NCBI GenBank assembly: GCA_033850885.1
Contig: JAWWPG010000032.1
Location: 1-5,795, forward strand
Length of the DNA: 5,795 nt
Direction: 5' to 3'
Origin: JAWWPG01 sp033850885
GTDB lineage: Bacteria; Actinomycetota; Actinomycetes; Propionibacteriales; Nocardioidaceae
Shown piece after piece: positions 1 through 5,511 of this stretch. The number at the start of each line of letters is the position of its first letter. The first letter of the stretch is position 1. Under the pieces are notes generated by a model. The model did no database searches and had not been told where the DNA came from. It was given only the letters and a program-made list of their open reading frames with translations. A program made the translations under genes and the position numbers.

Positions 1-120
1 CGGTACGGGACAGTCCTCGACGCCGTCTACCTGTTCTCGTCGACGAAGCCCAGCGCGGCGAGCCTGACCGCCGTGCAGGCACTCGCCCGGCTCACCGGGC
101 AGCGGCTCGCCGCAACCTGA
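1..120 (+). CDS. C-terminal end of an unidentified protein (partial)
   Basis: Frame 1 is open from the window edge to a TGA at 118-120, giving 39 residues that begin RYGTVLDAVYLF and end ARLTGQRLAAT. Almost every codon ends in G or C, as expected for a real gene in this genome. The segment reads as a short hydrophobic strand followed by an amphipathic Ala/Leu-rich helix. It contains no motif that names a family, so no function is assigned. The start and most of the gene lie outside the window. It converges on the minus-strand hypothetical gene, whose possible remnant ends only 22 bases away, and no obvious terminator hairpin separates them. Confidence 0.65.
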   Translation, partial: RYGTVLDAVYLFSSTKPSAASLTAVQALARLTGQRLAAT

Positions 121-142
121 GCGGCCCACGCGGCGAGGTCGG

Positions 143-324
143 TTAGCCGAGATCCTTGACGTGGGCCGGAAGTTGTTGTCGCCGAGCCGGCTGAGGTGGT
201 CGAGGATCGCCGATGGGTCGGTCAGGGCTGCGAGAGCATCGGCGGTTAGGCCGAGCGTTGCCGGACGCGAAGGATCTGAGACGAGGTAGCTCCACGGTTC
301 AATTCGAAGCCTGCCACCTTCAAG
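143..324 (-). pseudogene. Out-of-frame C-terminal part of the hypothetical gene
   Basis: One frame away from the 246-584 ORF, the minus strand reads EGGRLRIEPWSYLVSDP and, further on, DALAALTDPSAILDHLSRLG followed by DNNFRP. Codons here end strongly in G or C and the peptide has the rhythm of a folded helical domain. Joining it to residue 90 of the upstream ORF at WVQTL needs one added base near 322-325. This frame has no stop of its own before the window edge. A second shift near 163 would end it with VKDLG and a TAA at 143-145. The two shifts suggest a decaying gene, or sequencing errors. The family is not recognised. The coordinates mark the coding-like stretch, not a proven gene. Confidence 0.4.
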
Positions 325-584
325 GTCTGGACCCATCGGTCCCGATAGGCGTCGGCATCGAAGCCATGCCCACTCATTCTGCGCGCGATGTTCTGAACCA
401 GGTCGCTATAGACGCCCATGAGTTTCGTGTGGTCGGAGGGGTTGCCGAGATTGAGGGAGGCGAGGTATCGCCGCATCCTCTCGCGGCGCTCCCCCGGATC
501 GTTCTCGTCCAATGATCCGCTTGTGACCTGAGAAAACGTGCCATGACCTGCGGCTTTGGGATGCACGGATCGCTCATTGTTCAT
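246..584 (-). CDS. Hypothetical protein, probably truncated by a frameshift
   Basis: A 112-residue ORF that I do not recognise. The first 30 residues are polar and poorly structured. Residues 32-90 (from GERRERMRRYLASLNLG to AYRDRWVQTL) look like a charged helical domain with normal G/C-ending codons and no membrane segment or signal peptide. The last 20 residues lose that character. From about base 322 leftward the adjacent reading frame becomes more protein-like (see the next entry), so the stop at 246 may result from a one-base loss near 318-325. No convincing Shine-Dalgarno sequence precedes the ATG at 584, and another start inside residues 1-37 is possible. It lies downstream of, and in the same direction as, the response regulator gene, but 267 bases separate them, so co-transcription is doubtful. 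Confidence 0.5.
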   Translation of the reverse strand: MNNERSVHPKAAGHGTFSQVTSGSLDENDPGERRERMRRYLASLNLGNPSDHTKLMGVYSDLVQNIARRMSGHGFDADAYRDRWVQTLKVAGFELNRGATSSQILRVRQRSA

Positions 585-634
585 GGGCAGTTGATGGACA
601 TTGTTGGCTGGATCGGGATGTAATGCGGACTAAG

Positions 635-651
635 TTCGGACTTCGTCCGGA
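635..651. other. Compact hairpin between genes
   Basis: TTCGGAC and GTCCGGA flank a TTC loop, forming seven pairs (one a G-T wobble) with a three-base loop. No T-run follows on either strand, so it is not a canonical intrinsic terminator, though U-tract-poor terminators are common in actinobacteria. It lies between the response regulator stop (852) and the hypothetical gene start (584). It could end the three-gene transcript, or be an operator or chance. The rest of 585-851 shows no supported gene. Confidence 0.35.
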
Positions 652-851
652 TCCAGTCGGTGTGCCGTACTGTTCGCGGTTGGGTTGGAGTGGGCCATGG
701 TCCGCGATGCCCCGAACTACAACAGGGCAAGCGGGCCGACGTTCGGCCATTTCCGCTGCGAGAGATCACTACTCTCCAAGGTCCAGGGTTAGGAGGCGTC
801 GGTGACGTGGGGGGTGTCCGCGACGTCGGTCCGGTCGCCAAGAGCTGCGAG

Positions 852-1553
852 TCATTCGAGTGACTGGGCGTCCCTTGGCGGTGCAGCGATCCCGGCTTCC
901 CGAGCTCGGATGATGGCGGCTGGCCGGTCGGCCGCCCTCATCTTGACGAGGATTGCGGATACGTTGTTCCTCACGGTTTTTTCTGACAGCCCAAGCTCGG
1001 CAGCGATGGTGACGTTGGAGTGGCCGGCAGCCAACAGCTCTAGGACATCGCGTTCGCGACGGCTCAGCTCCGGGAACGGGTATGGCCGTCGCCCTCGGGT
1101 CACCAGCGCGGGAAGACGATCGGCCAGTTCGAGGTCGAAGATGGCCTGTCCGGCGGCGACGGCTCGGACCGCTCGCAGGATCTCTTCTGGCGCAGCGCCT
1201 TTCAGGACATAGCCGCGGGCGCCGGCGCGCAGAGCGGCGACGAGGGACGTGTCGTCTTGCAGCATGGTCAGCATCAGCACCCGGACGCTGGGCAGCTCCT
1301 CGGACAGGGCCGCTGTGGCGGCGACGCCGCTCGTGTTGGGCATCCGCAGATCCATCAGCACTACGTCCGGCGGCGATGCCCGGCACAGATCGAGTGCCTC
1401 TTGGCCGTCGCGAGCCTCGCCGACCAATTCGAGGTCTGGAGCCTCCTCGACCATCGTCCGCAAGCCGGAGCGAAAAACGGGGTGGTCGTCAGCCACGACG
1501 ACGCGGATCGCCGAACGCTCGATCGTGGTGCCGTGGCTCCGTTCGGCCATCAT
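852..1553 (-). CDS. NarL/LuxR-family response regulator
   Basis: This 233-residue protein is of typical length for the family. Residues 16-130 form a receiver domain with the acidic pair Asp22-Asp23 (ADDHPVFRSGL), phosphoacceptor Asp68 (VLMDLRMP), conserved Thr96 and Lys118 (GYVLKGA). A linker leads to a LuxR-type helix-turn-helix at about 162-217, with the ELSRRERDVLELLAAG and LGLSEKTVRNNVSAIL signatures. Phosphorylation by the neighbouring kinase should promote dimerisation and promoter binding. The target genes are unknown. The start overlaps the kinase stop (ATGATGA-type junction at 1550-1553), with no clear Shine-Dalgarno sequence, so translation is probably coupled. The ATG at 1553 or the next one at 1550 would serve equally. 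The frame stays open upstream to 1757, but that stretch is antisense-free overlap with the kinase end and is not family sequence. Confidence 0.97.
   Translation of the reverse strand: MMAERSHGTTIERSAIRVVVADDHPVFRSGLRTMVEEAPDLELVGEARDGQEALDLCRASPPDVVLMDLRMPNTSGVAATAALSEELPSVRVLMLTMLQDDTSLVAALRAGARGYVLKGAAPEEILRAVRAVAAGQAIFDLELADRLPALVTRGRRPYPFPELSRRERDVLELLAAGHSNVTIAAELGLSEKTVRNNVSAILVKMRAADRPAAIIRAREAGIAAPPRDAQSLE
1550..1553 (-). promoter_or_regulatory. Stop/start overlap coupling kinase to regulator
   Basis: On the minus strand ATG (1553-1551) overlaps the kinase TGA (1552-1550), and a second in-frame ATG follows directly (1550-1548). With no good ribosome binding site upstream, a terminating ribosome most likely restarts here, which would keep kinase and regulator in fixed ratio. 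Confidence 0.8.
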
Positions 1554-3565
1554 GCCGGCGACGTCACAGGCAGGACGGCCAGAACCGTTGTCCCCGTGGG
1601 GTTTCGTCGGGTGATGGAACAGGTCCCCCCGAGCTCGGACGCCCGTTCCCGCATGGAAGTGAGCCCGACGCCTGCCCGGAATTGCTCCGGCAGCCCGATC
1701 CCATCGTCCTCGACTACCACATGCAGGGCACCGTTCAGCTCCAAAGCCACCCGACACCAGCGACCGCCGCCGTGGCGAACTGAGTTCGTCATGGCCTCCA
1801 AGGCGATCCTGTACGCCGCGACCTCCACCGCCGCCGGCAGGTCGCCGTCCACGACGCCGTGGACCTCCACCCCGCCCATCACTTGTGCCTGTTCCTTGAT
1901 CGCACCAACGAGGCCGAGATCGTCCACCGCCGGCGGCCGCAAGCCATAGACCAGGCGTCGTACATCAGCGACCGCTTCCTGCACCTGACGCGCCAGGTCG
2001 TCCAGTTGGGTCTGGGCCACAGCTGGGTCGACCGCCAGGCGCTGACGAGTCCGGTGCAAGCCCAGGACGACTCCGGCGAGCGTCGGTCCCAACCCATCGT
2101 GCAGATCGCGCCGCAGCCGACGTCGTTCCTCCTCGGTGGCCGCCACCAGTCGCTCGTGGGAGCGCGCGAGATCGCGCGTCAGCGACACCGCGCGGGCCGC
2201 GGACGCCACTTGTCGGGACAGGTCGGCCAGTAGCCGGCGCTCCGCCACCGTGAGCACTCGGTCCGGACCGGCGTGGGCGACCAGTCGGCCGATCCGTTCA
2301 CCGGCGAACATCAGCGGTAGCTCGACCCGCTCGCCATCGGGCTCCGGAGCCTCAGCATCGTCTGACGCGAAAGTGGCGCCGGCTGCTGCGACTCGTGTGC
2401 CGTGGACGTCGACCTGCACAGCGGTCAGACGCAACGAGTCGCGAACCACGACGGCCACGGCGTCGAGGACCTGCTCGGTGTCGGCCGCATCCGTCAGCCG
2501 CTGTCCCAGCCGGTCGATGGCCCGACCCGGGTCGTCGCGGTCGCCGAACACGAGCCGGTTCACCTGTCGTTGCAGCGTCTCCCGCAGCGGGAGGGCCACG
2601 AGCAAGGCAACGACGGCGCCGACCGGTCCAGCCGCCGACGTGGCGACGATGCCGACGACGGCAGCGATGATCAGGTAGACCACGACCACAGCCGCCGTCA
2701 ACAGCGTGTAGAGCGCGACCCGACCGAGGACGACACGCACATCGAGAAGGCCGTAGCGGCGGATCCCGATCCAGCAAGCGATCGCGACCGCGAGCATCCC
2801 GGCTGACTCGAAGGGCGCGGCCACCACGCTGTCGCTATCCCCGAGCGTCGAGGTGACCAAGATGCAGCCCCACCAGGAAAAGGCACAAGCCCAGGCAGTC
2901 GGCACTACCAGAGCCAGACCACCTCCCATTCGGGTGCCGCGGTGCCGTCGCCAGCGCAAGGTCACGGCTATCGCCGAGACGGTGGTCAGAGGCGCGACGA
3001 ACGCGATCGCCACGAACACCGCGGACATGGCCCGACCGGCTGCGCCGGGCAGAGCTGTCGGGTTGGGGCGGTTCGGGAAGTCGATCAGGTCGGCCCCGAA
3101 GACGGTCCACAGGAGCAGGCACAGGACGACCAGGACATCGAGGACCAGGACCGTTAGCCATCGGTGCGACGGGAGCCGACCGTCGGGGAAGAGCAGGACG
3201 CCGATGGTGGGGACCAGGACCACTGCGGGTATCCAGGGCCAGCCGTCCAGCCAACCGGCCCAGCTGGCGCCCGGAAGGCCTTTGGCGAACCCAGCTCCGG
3301 CGTAGATGTATGCGGCGCTCGCAAGCGGCAACGCAACTCCGGCGCTCAGCAGCAGCCAGCCCGGCGCCCCGCCCGTCTTCGCCCGGACCGCGGCCACGCC
3401 CACCAGGGTGACCGGCAGGACGAGCGCAGCCATCACCGCAAGCAGCAGGTCGGTCGGCGTCGGCCGGAGCAGGACAGCGGCCAGCAGTCCGGCCGCCGCG
3501 AACGCGAGCGACAGGCTCAGCGCAGCGCGGGCCACCAAGTCCCTCAGCCCGGCCGAGCGTCCCAT
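1550..3565 (-). CDS. Membrane sensor histidine kinase, NarL-type (HisKA_3)
   Basis: A 671-residue protein. Residues 12-330 hold about ten hydrophobic helices (roughly 12-34, 38-61, 67-92, 111-127, 137-157, 178-203, 215-238, 247-268, 283-308, 312-328), a large membrane sensor region with only short loops. Residues 345-465 are a GAF-like region. The HisKA_3 dimerisation/phosphoacceptor region follows, with EEERRRLRRDLHDGLGPTL and His489. The HATPase domain shows the N box (ALEAMTNSVRH, Asn594), G1 box (DDGIGL, Asp621) and G2 box (GVGLTSMRERASELGG). All catalytic residues are present, so it should autophosphorylate and signal to the overlapping response regulator. The stimulus is unknown, and the membrane-embedded sensor suggests a lipid, membrane-stress or small hydrophobic signal (inference). 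It starts 51 bases after the stop of the upstream membrane protein gene. The ATG at 3565 lacks a Shine-Dalgarno sequence but sits just behind a -10-like element. Confidence 0.97.
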   Translation of the reverse strand: MGRSAGLRDLVARAALSLSLAFAAAGLLAAVLLRPTPTDLLLAVMAALVLPVTLVGVAAVRAKTGGAPGWLLLSAGVALPLASAAYIYAGAGFAKGLPGASWAGWLDGWPWIPAVVLVPTIGVLLFPDGRLPSHRWLTVLVLDVLVVLCLLLWTVFGADLIDFPNRPNPTALPGAAGRAMSAVFVAIAFVAPLTTVSAIAVTLRWRRHRGTRMGGGLALVVPTAWACAFSWWGCILVTSTLGDSDSVVAAPFESAGMLAVAIACWIGIRRYGLLDVRVVLGRVALYTLLTAAVVVVYLIIAAVVGIVATSAAGPVGAVVALLVALPLRETLQRQVNRLVFGDRDDPGRAIDRLGQRLTDAADTEQVLDAVAVVVRDSLRLTAVQVDVHGTRVAAAGATFASDDAEAPEPDGERVELPLMFAGERIGRLVAHAGPDRVLTVAERRLLADLSRQVASAARAVSLTRDLARSHERLVAATEEERRRLRRDLHDGLGPTLAGVVLGLHRTRQRLAVDPAVAQTQLDDLARQVQEAVADVRRLVYGLRPPAVDDLGLVGAIKEQAQVMGGVEVHGVVDGDLPAAVEVAAYRIALEAMTNSVRHGGGRWCRVALELNGALHVVVEDDGIGLPEQFRAGVGLTSMRERASELGGTCSITRRNPTGTTVLAVLPVTSPA

Positions 3566-3573
3566 GAAAACCG

Positions 3574-3579
3574 ATTATC
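3574..3579 (-). promoter_or_regulatory. Possible -10 element for leaderless kinase transcript
   Basis: The minus strand reads GATAAT, then eight bases, then the kinase ATG at 3565. A start of transcription six to eight bases after the hexamer would fall at or within three bases of the ATG, giving a leaderless mRNA. That would explain the missing Shine-Dalgarno sequence. No good -35 hexamer lies 16-19 bases upstream, so this is a weak call. It would be an internal promoter in addition to readthrough from the gene upstream. Confidence 0.3.
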
Positions 3580-3616
3580 TCGGCCCGACGGCGTTCCTGT
3601 CTGCCCCCACCCGACA

Positions 3617-4282
3617 TCAAGTCCGAGCCGAGACCGTGGCCGGAGCTGGGATTGTCGCGGTCCTCGGACGGGCGACAGCTGCGGCGCAGGCACCGAATGC
3701 GGCCATCAGCAGCAGGTAGGCGATCACGCCCAATGGCCGGACATCCACGGCGGCGCTGCCGATCTCCAGGCAGGGGCTCACGGCCAGGCACACCGCGGCC
3801 CACCGCGGGACCGAACCCACCCGCCACAGCGCGACCCCGAGGAGGACCATCCCCAGTACGTGCCCGATCAGGAACACGATGGTGGCGGCCGTGACGACCC
3901 CCGAATTGTTGTACGCCGTGATGGTTCGGGCAGTCACGTCCCCGTGGATCGCGCCGACGTACAGCACATCAGGCGCCAACACGTACGCGATTCCAGGCAC
4001 CGTGGTTCCGATCGCCACGACCGAGGCAACCCAGCCAAGAGGAGTCGTCCGGGCTCCAGCCAGAGATGCCACGACCACCAGAGCCGGCAGAAAGAACAGG
4101 ATGGTCAGATCCAGCCAGGCGGCCGACTGCATCGCCGTCGGATGGGCCACTGCCTTTGCCACATTGCTGGCCGCTGATGCCTCCTCGCTGCCCAGCGGGG
4201 TGACCAGATACTGCGCCAACTGGCCGGCCGAGCCCAACACCAGACAGGTGACCGCAACGACAATCTCACGTTTCTTCCACAT
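3617..4282 (-). CDS. Six-helix membrane protein preceding the kinase
   Basis: A 221-residue integral membrane protein with no family I can name. Hydrophobic segments lie at about 7-27, 55-75, 83-105, 127-152, 159-177 and 183-205. The short N-terminus MWKKRE is positively charged, which favours a cytoplasmic N-terminus, and with six helices the C-terminus is then also inside. There is no catalytic motif or metal-binding cluster. A longer loop (about 28-54) and a loop near 106-126 would lie outside. The start at 4282 is well supported by a strong Shine-Dalgarno sequence. It is the first gene of a likely operon with the histidine kinase (51-base gap) and response regulator. This suggests an accessory sensor, a modulator of the kinase, or simply a co-regulated membrane protein (inference). 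The protein-coding assignment is firm and the role is not. Confidence 0.85.
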   Translation of the reverse strand: MWKKREIVVAVTCLVLGSAGQLAQYLVTPLGSEEASAASNVAKAVAHPTAMQSAAWLDLTILFFLPALVVVASLAGARTTPLGWVASVVAIGTTVPGIAYVLAPDVLYVGAIHGDVTARTITAYNNSGVVTAATIVFLIGHVLGMVLLGVALWRVGSVPRWAAVCLAVSPCLEIGSAAVDVRPLGVIAYLLLMAAFGACAAAVARPRTATIPAPATVSART

Positions 4283-4288
4283 TCTGTT

Positions 4289-4297
4289 CTCCCTCCC
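4289..4297 (-). promoter_or_regulatory. Strong ribosome binding site
   Basis: The minus strand reads GGGAGGGAG followed by six bases and the ATG at 4282. This is the only near-consensus Shine-Dalgarno site in the three-gene unit. It fixes the start of the 221-residue membrane protein and fits its place as the first gene. Confidence 0.75.
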
Positions 4298-4373
4298 TGT
4301 CCCGATTGATCGACCACCGATCGAGGAGAACCTGCCGGGCAGTCTGTCCCGCCGACGAGGGGCAACTGTCCCG
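4297..4373. repeat. Three direct copies of CTGTCCCG upstream of the operon
   Basis: CTGTCCCG occurs at 4297-4304, 4344-4351 and 4366-4373. The two distal copies share a longer context: GGGCAGTCTGTCCCG at 4337-4351 and GGGCAACTGTCCCG at 4360-4373. Each is an imperfect dyad (GGGCA against TGTCCC), and they are centred about 22 bases apart, close to two helical turns. The copy nearest the gene overlaps the ribosome binding site. The location, 55-90 bases upstream of the first gene of a regulatory operon, suits an operator, possibly for autoregulation by the response regulator (inference). Confidence 0.4.
4308..4322. promoter_or_regulatory. Inverted repeat GATCG-N5-CGATC
   Basis: A perfect 5-bp inverted repeat with a 5-base spacer lies 26-40 bases upstream of the membrane protein start, between the direct repeats. 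Spacing and size are compatible with a dimeric regulator site overlapping the promoter, but GATC/CGATC words are common in GC-rich DNA. I could not identify a clean -35/-10 pair around it. Confidence 0.25.
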
Positions 4374-4456
4374 GCTCGCCGGGATTCTCGAACCGCAACC
4401 GGCCCACCCCTCGTGCCGTGCGGGACTGCTTCGCAGAGACAAGCGGCTTGTTAGTG

Positions 4457-4780
4457 ATGGTCTCCTGGGAGGAGGAGGCATCACTTGCCAACGCTCGCGT
4501 GAAGCGAGGACATGCTGTCGAGTTGCTTGGTCAGGGTCTCTCGTTATGACGAGATCGCGCACCAGGCCGGGTTCACGAACCGGGGATCGGCTTACCGTGC
4601 CGTCTCCAAGGCGCTGTCGAAGCGCCAGGCCGAGAACATCGACACTCTACGAGCCGTTGAGGGAGATCGGCTGGATGCGCTGCAGTCCTCGCTGTGGCCC
4701 CAGACCATGGCAGGGGACATCGGGGCGATCCGCTCCACCCTGCGGGTCATCCAGACCCGAATCCGCCTCTTGGGACTGGC
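4457..4780 (+). pseudogene. Frameshifted phage-type helix-turn-helix protein
   Basis: From the ATG at 4457 the frame reads MVSWEEEASLANARVKRG, then HAVELLGQGLS, and stops at TGA 4547-4549. Skipping one T at about 4544 restores a continuous protein: SYDEIAHQAGFTNRGSAYRA, then VSKALSKRQAENIDTLRAVE, GDRLDALQSSLWPQTMAGDI and IRLLGL ending near 4778. The GLSYDEIA...G(F/Y)xNRGSAYRAV segment is a helix-turn-helix, and the RLDALQ..LWP and RIRLLGL blocks match a small DNA-binding family that I recall from actinobacterial genomes and prophages, with a terminase-small-subunit-like pattern. After RLLGL family resemblance is lost, although the frame stays open to 5060, opposite the P-loop kinase gene. So the gene is both frameshifted and lacks a clear end. 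It is almost certainly non-functional unless the shift is a sequencing error. No Shine-Dalgarno sequence precedes 4457, and a GTG at 4499 is the other possible start. Confidence 0.75.
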
Positions 4781-5404
4781 TCGCCGCATACCAGCGACGC
4801 CGCGATCGGGATGGGATCCACGATTGCAGTCAGGCAAGGTGCTTGGCGGATCGATCGAGTCAGGGCCAGTCGCCTTGTCCGCTCCCAGAATGGTGACGAT
4901 CTGTCCGGCCAGTCGTCCTACGTCGACGGCGCCGAGCGTCTCCACCTCGATCGTCGCACCCAGCCCCAACGGAGCGATCGCAACGGCGGCAGCCTCGATG
5001 CGTCGGACCGTGTCGTCGTCCGGCGGCAGATGCGGGCCGCTCCGGCGCCTAGAGCGGTAGCGATCGACCGCCACTGCGCCTGGGATGCGGCACAGCACCT
5101 CCACCGCGGGCCTTCCGAGCAAGCCGACCCAGTGTGCAGTCCGCTGCTCATCGCGGCCAGGAGCCACCCAGATGTCGACCACGACAGCGCGAGACTCCGC
5201 TGCTATCTGTTGAGCCAACTCGTGCTCCGCTGCAAGTCTCAGCGCGCCCAGTTCGCGCATGTGGACACCCTCAGCGTATAGCGACTCCTTGACCTCATCG
5301 AGCGACAGAAACCCCGCACTCAGCGCGGTAGCCAACTGAGCGGCGAGGGTCGACTTGCCCGCGCCGGGCACACCAGTCACCAGCACGACGGGCGCTGCGG
5401 TCAT
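4592..5404 (-). CDS. P-loop kinase (AAA_33/zeta-toxin-like), with aberrant tail
   Basis: A 270-residue ORF. Residues 5-19 hold a clear Walker A motif, VVLVTGVPGAGKST (Lys17, Ser18). SLDEVKESLY at 34-43 resembles the substrate-site Asp of small P-loop kinases. VVVDIWVAPGRDE at 74-86 is a second core strand, and CRIPGAVAVDRYRSRRRSG at 105-123 provides the arginine-rich lid. This fits soluble ATP-dependent kinases or phosphotransferases of the AAA_33/COG0645 type, usually 160-190 residues. The substrate is unknown. Residues 1 to about 185 (4850-5404) are the real domain. About 210-270 are the exact antisense of the broken helix-turn-helix gene and are Arg/Ser-rich without family character. The native stop has therefore probably been lost, with readthrough to 4592. 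The ATG at 5404 suits the Walker A position, though there is no good ribosome binding site. Function is plausible if the tail is tolerated. Confidence 0.8.
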   Translation of the reverse strand: MTAAPVVLVTGVPGAGKSTLAAQLATALSAGFLSLDEVKESLYAEGVHMRELGALRLAAEHELAQQIAAESRAVVVDIWVAPGRDEQRTAHWVGLLGRPAVEVLCRIPGAVAVDRYRSRRRSGPHLPPDDDTVRRIEAAAVAIAPLGLGATIEVETLGAVDVGRLAGQIVTILGADKATGPDSIDPPSTLPDCNRGSHPDRGVAGMRRASPKRRIRVWMTRRVERIAPMSPAMVWGHSEDCSASSRSPSTARRVSMFSAWRFDSALETAR

Positions 5405-5511
5405 AGCCGCATGGTTTCAGCAGTCCCCGTCGATAGCCACTGGCACGGCGCGCCAGACTTTTGGCTACCGGCGTCGTCATAAGACCACTGCCGTTTGAGA
5501 AGGGGCGTCGC
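5405..5511. other. Gap between the integrase remnant and the P-loop kinase
   Basis: These 107 bases separate the integrase stop from the kinase start. I see no convincing promoter, ribosome binding site or repeat. A deletion endpoint that removed the rest of the integrase may lie at or near 5512. Confidence 0.3.

Noticed and set aside
820..838. GCGAC/GTCGC inverted repeat just past the response regulator stop
   Set aside because: Only five pairs with a nine-base loop and no T-run. This is too weak to call a terminator in GC-rich DNA.
581..841. Minus-strand ORF of 86 codons between the two genes
   Set aside because: It is Pro/Thr/Ser-rich with erratic codon choice and no ribosome binding site or motif.
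769..1386. Minus-strand frame of 205 codons overlapping the response regulator
   Set aside because: It is Arg-rich and out of frame with a certain gene. No motif is present.
1554..1757. N-terminal extension of the response regulator to a start at 1757
   Set aside because: The extra residues overlap the kinase HATPase end out of frame and do not belong to the receiver fold. The overlapping ATG at 1553 fits the family length.
2136..2678. + strand open frame of 180 codons opposite the kinase
   Set aside because: It has Ser/Arg/Thr/Ala low-complexity composition and is antisense to the conserved kinase core.
3164..4177. Long + strand open frame (337 codons)
   Set aside because: It lies antisense to the membrane protein and kinase genes and is rich in Arg, Gln, Pro, His and Gly with no domain. 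It is a typical shadow frame of GC-rich coding DNA.
4378..4400. tRNA T-arm-like string (GGTTCGAGAATCCCG on the minus strand)
   Set aside because: The loop would need nine bases, the stem does not pair properly, and there is no anticodon or acceptor arm nearby. It is not a tRNA or a supported attachment site.
4512..5060. 182-residue + strand ORF as an intact gene
   Set aside because: Its beginning is out of frame with the natural N-terminus at 4457, and everything after about 4780 is antisense to the P-loop kinase domain. It is better read as a frameshifted pseudogene.
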